Of a stretch of DNA of 64,000 bases, positions 62,760 through 64,000 are shown piece by piece; position 1 is the stretch's first letter, and every line of letters starts with the position of its first letter. Under the pieces are notes generated by a model that was given only the letters and a program-made list of their open reading frames with translations, ran no database searches and had not been told where the DNA came from. Position numbers and translations under genes: made by a program. Source of the DNA: Comamonadaceae bacterium (GTDB taxonomy: Bacteria; Pseudomonadota; Gammaproteobacteria; Burkholderiales; Burkholderiaceae_C); assembly GCA_027488985.1 (NCBI GenBank), contig JAIYAR010000003.1:62001-126000 (forward strand). Reading direction: 5' to 3'.

Positions 62760-64000
62760 ATGAAAATTACTGTTATCGGCACTGGCTATGTGGGCTTGGT
62801 GTCTGGCGCTTGTTTTGCAGACGTGGGCAACGATGTGCTGTGCCTCGATGTAGATCCGGCCAAGATCAAGATCCTCGAGGAAGGCGGCATTCCGATTTAC
62901 GAGCCGGGCCTGCAGGAGATGGTCAAGCGCAATGTGGCGGCGGGCCGCTTGCACTTTACGACCGATGTAGAAAAAGCCGTGCACTTTGGAACGGTGCAGT
63001 TCATTGCCGTAGGCACCCCACCCGACGAAGATGGCTCTGCCGACATGCAGTATGTGATTGCAGCGGCCAGCAACATTGGTCGCTACATGACCGACTACAA
63101 GGTGGTGGTCAACAAAAGCACTGTACCAGTGGGCACCGCTAGCCGGGTCAAAGAAGCGATCGCCACGCAGCGCGACGCACGGGGGGTGACCGCCCCTTTC
63201 AGTGTGGTGAGCAACCCCGAGTTCTTGAAAGAGGGCGCAGCCATTGAAGACTTCATGCGGCCGGACCGTATTGTGGTGGGCTGCGACGAAGAGCAAGGCA
63301 TTGCCTACATGCGCGCCATTTACGCAGCCATTCAGCGCAACCACGACCGCCTGATGGTGATGGACGTGCGCAGTGCGGAGCTGACCAAGTACGCCGCCAA
63401 CGCGATGCTGGCCACCCGCATCAGCTTTATGAACGAACTGGCCAACCTGGCCGAGAAACTGGGCGCCGACATTGAAAGCGTGCGCAAGGGCATTGGCTCA
63501 GACCCACGCATTGGCTACGACTTTTTGTACGCCGGTGCGGGCTACGGTGGCTCATGCTTTCCCAAGGATGTGCAGGCGCTGATCAAGACTGCTCAAGCCG
63601 ATGCGGGTATTGAGCTCAAAGTGCTGCATGCGGTGGAAGAAGCCAACGACGCGCAAAAGCGAATCCTGGGAGGCAAAGTACTCAAGCGCTTTGGCGCGGA
63701 CCTGACCGGCAAACACTTTGCCCTGTGGGGCCTGGCCTTCAAGGCAAATACCGACGACATGCGCAAGGCCAGCAGCCGTGAGGTGATTCAGGATTTGCTG
63801 GATGCAGGAGCCACCGTAACGGCCTATGACCCGGTAGCAACCAAAGAGGCACAACACTGCTTCCCGAACGAGACCCGCTTGACCTACGCAGACAACCAGA
63901 CCGCTGCGTTGGAGGGGGCGGACGCGCTGATCATCGTGACTGAGTGGCGCGAGTTCCGTAGCCCGGACTTTGACAACATCAAAGCCAGGTTGAAACAGCC
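62760..64000 (+). CDS. ugd: UDP-glucose 6-dehydrogenase (C-terminus cut by window edge)
   Basis: 413 codons are visible from ATG 62760 and the frame is open to the right edge. NAD-binding [19 protein letters not shown] starts the protein; the [13 protein letters not shown] loop, [31 protein letters not shown] and the catalytic Cys in [14 protein letters not shown] are intact, and the C-terminal domain has [16 protein letters not shown]. It oxidises UDP-glucose to UDP-glucuronate, supplying uronic acid for the polymer. The family is about 440 residues, so about 25 are missing here. Confidence 0.96.
   Translation, partial: MKITVIGTGYVGLVSGACFADVGNDVLCLDVDPAKIKILEEGGIPIYEPGLQEMVKRNVAAGRLHFTTDVEKAVHFGTVQFIAVGTPPDEDGSADMQYVIAAASNIGRYMTDYKVVVNKSTVPVGTASRVKEAIATQRDARGVTAPFSVVSNPEFLKEGAAIEDFMRPDRIVVGCDEEQGIAYMRAIYAAIQRNHDRLMVMDVRSAELTKYAANAMLATRISFMNELANLAEKLGADIESVRKGIGSDPRIGYDFLYAGAGYGGSCFPKDVQALIKTAQADAGIELKVLHAVEEANDAQKRILGGKVLKRFGADLTGKHFALWGLAFKANTDDMRKASSREVIQDLLDAGATVTAYDPVATKEAQHCFPNETRLTYADNQTAALEGADALIIVTEWREFRSPDFDNIKARLKQ

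Overview
The window looks like a chromosome segment of a betaproteobacterium of the order Burkholderiales, most likely Comamonadaceae (Rhodoferax/Curvibacter-like). This rests on recalled gene order and protein families (aspS-DUF502-FmdB-ubiB-ubiJ-Tim44-ubiE, a giant DUF3683 FAD/Fe-S oxidoreductase, rplU-rpmA-obgE-proB, an XrtB exosortase locus) and on a short repeat of a kind I remember from that family. No rRNA, intact tRNA, CRISPR array, transposase or prophage gene was seen.

Layout. 1-12 kb: minus-strand core genes (nuclease fragment, nudB, aspS, DUF502, FmdB, ubiB, ubiJ, Tim44-like, ubiE, DUF971, DUF3683 oxidoreductase). 12.2-17.3 kb: the divergent ugpBAECQ glycerol-3-phosphate operon behind a convincing Pho box. 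17.3-24.5 kb: HAD phosphatase, small membrane protein, hemA, prfA, a chemoreceptor inserted backwards between prfA and prmC, then prmC and yjdM. 24.5-37 kb: leuA, an SlyD-like FKBP, grxD, a GGDEF-EAL protein, lytic transglycosylase, proS, rppH, CNP1-like, proB, obgE, rpmA, rplU, ispB, and a decayed tRNA-Pro. 37.2-64 kb: an exopolysaccharide/exosortase region.

The exopolysaccharide region has three monocistronic PEP-CTERM protein genes, two nucleotide-sugar genes (manC and an NDP-sugar pyrophosphorylase), the LuxR-type regulator epsA, the conserved core epsB-epsL-epsD-epsE-epsF-epsG-xrtB-epsI, a visibly AT-richer cassette (pyruvyl transferase, nitroreductase-like protein, Wzy-like, Wzx-like, GT2, SGNH hydrolase, acyltransferase, GT4, GH99-like secreted protein), and then GC-rich DUF1972 glycosyltransferase and UDP-glucose dehydrogenase genes. 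EpsB should prime the repeat unit on undecaprenyl phosphate, the cassette should build and decorate it, Wzx/Wzy with EpsF/EpsG should flip and polymerise it, and EpsE/EpsL/EpsD should export it. XrtB should process the PEP-CTERM proteins, probably as matrix or surface partners of the polymer.

The most novel signals are: (i) a 16-bp palindrome TAGNCC-N4-GGACTA placed identically upstream of all three PEP-CTERM genes (centre about -43 from a predicted start site), with related copies before the pyrophosphorylase gene and epsA, suggesting an EpsA regulon; (ii) a near-consensus CRP/Clp-type site in the epsA control region; (iii) an EpsG whose N-terminus resembles tandem MshEN (c-di-GMP-binding) motifs; (iv) a roughly 45-bp dispersed repeat with about seven copies, three of them inside reading frames and one apparently adding about 22 residues to UgpQ; (v) a full-length degenerate tRNA-Pro whose anticodon now reads CAG. 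Distances and motifs were read by eye; no alignment or database search was run.
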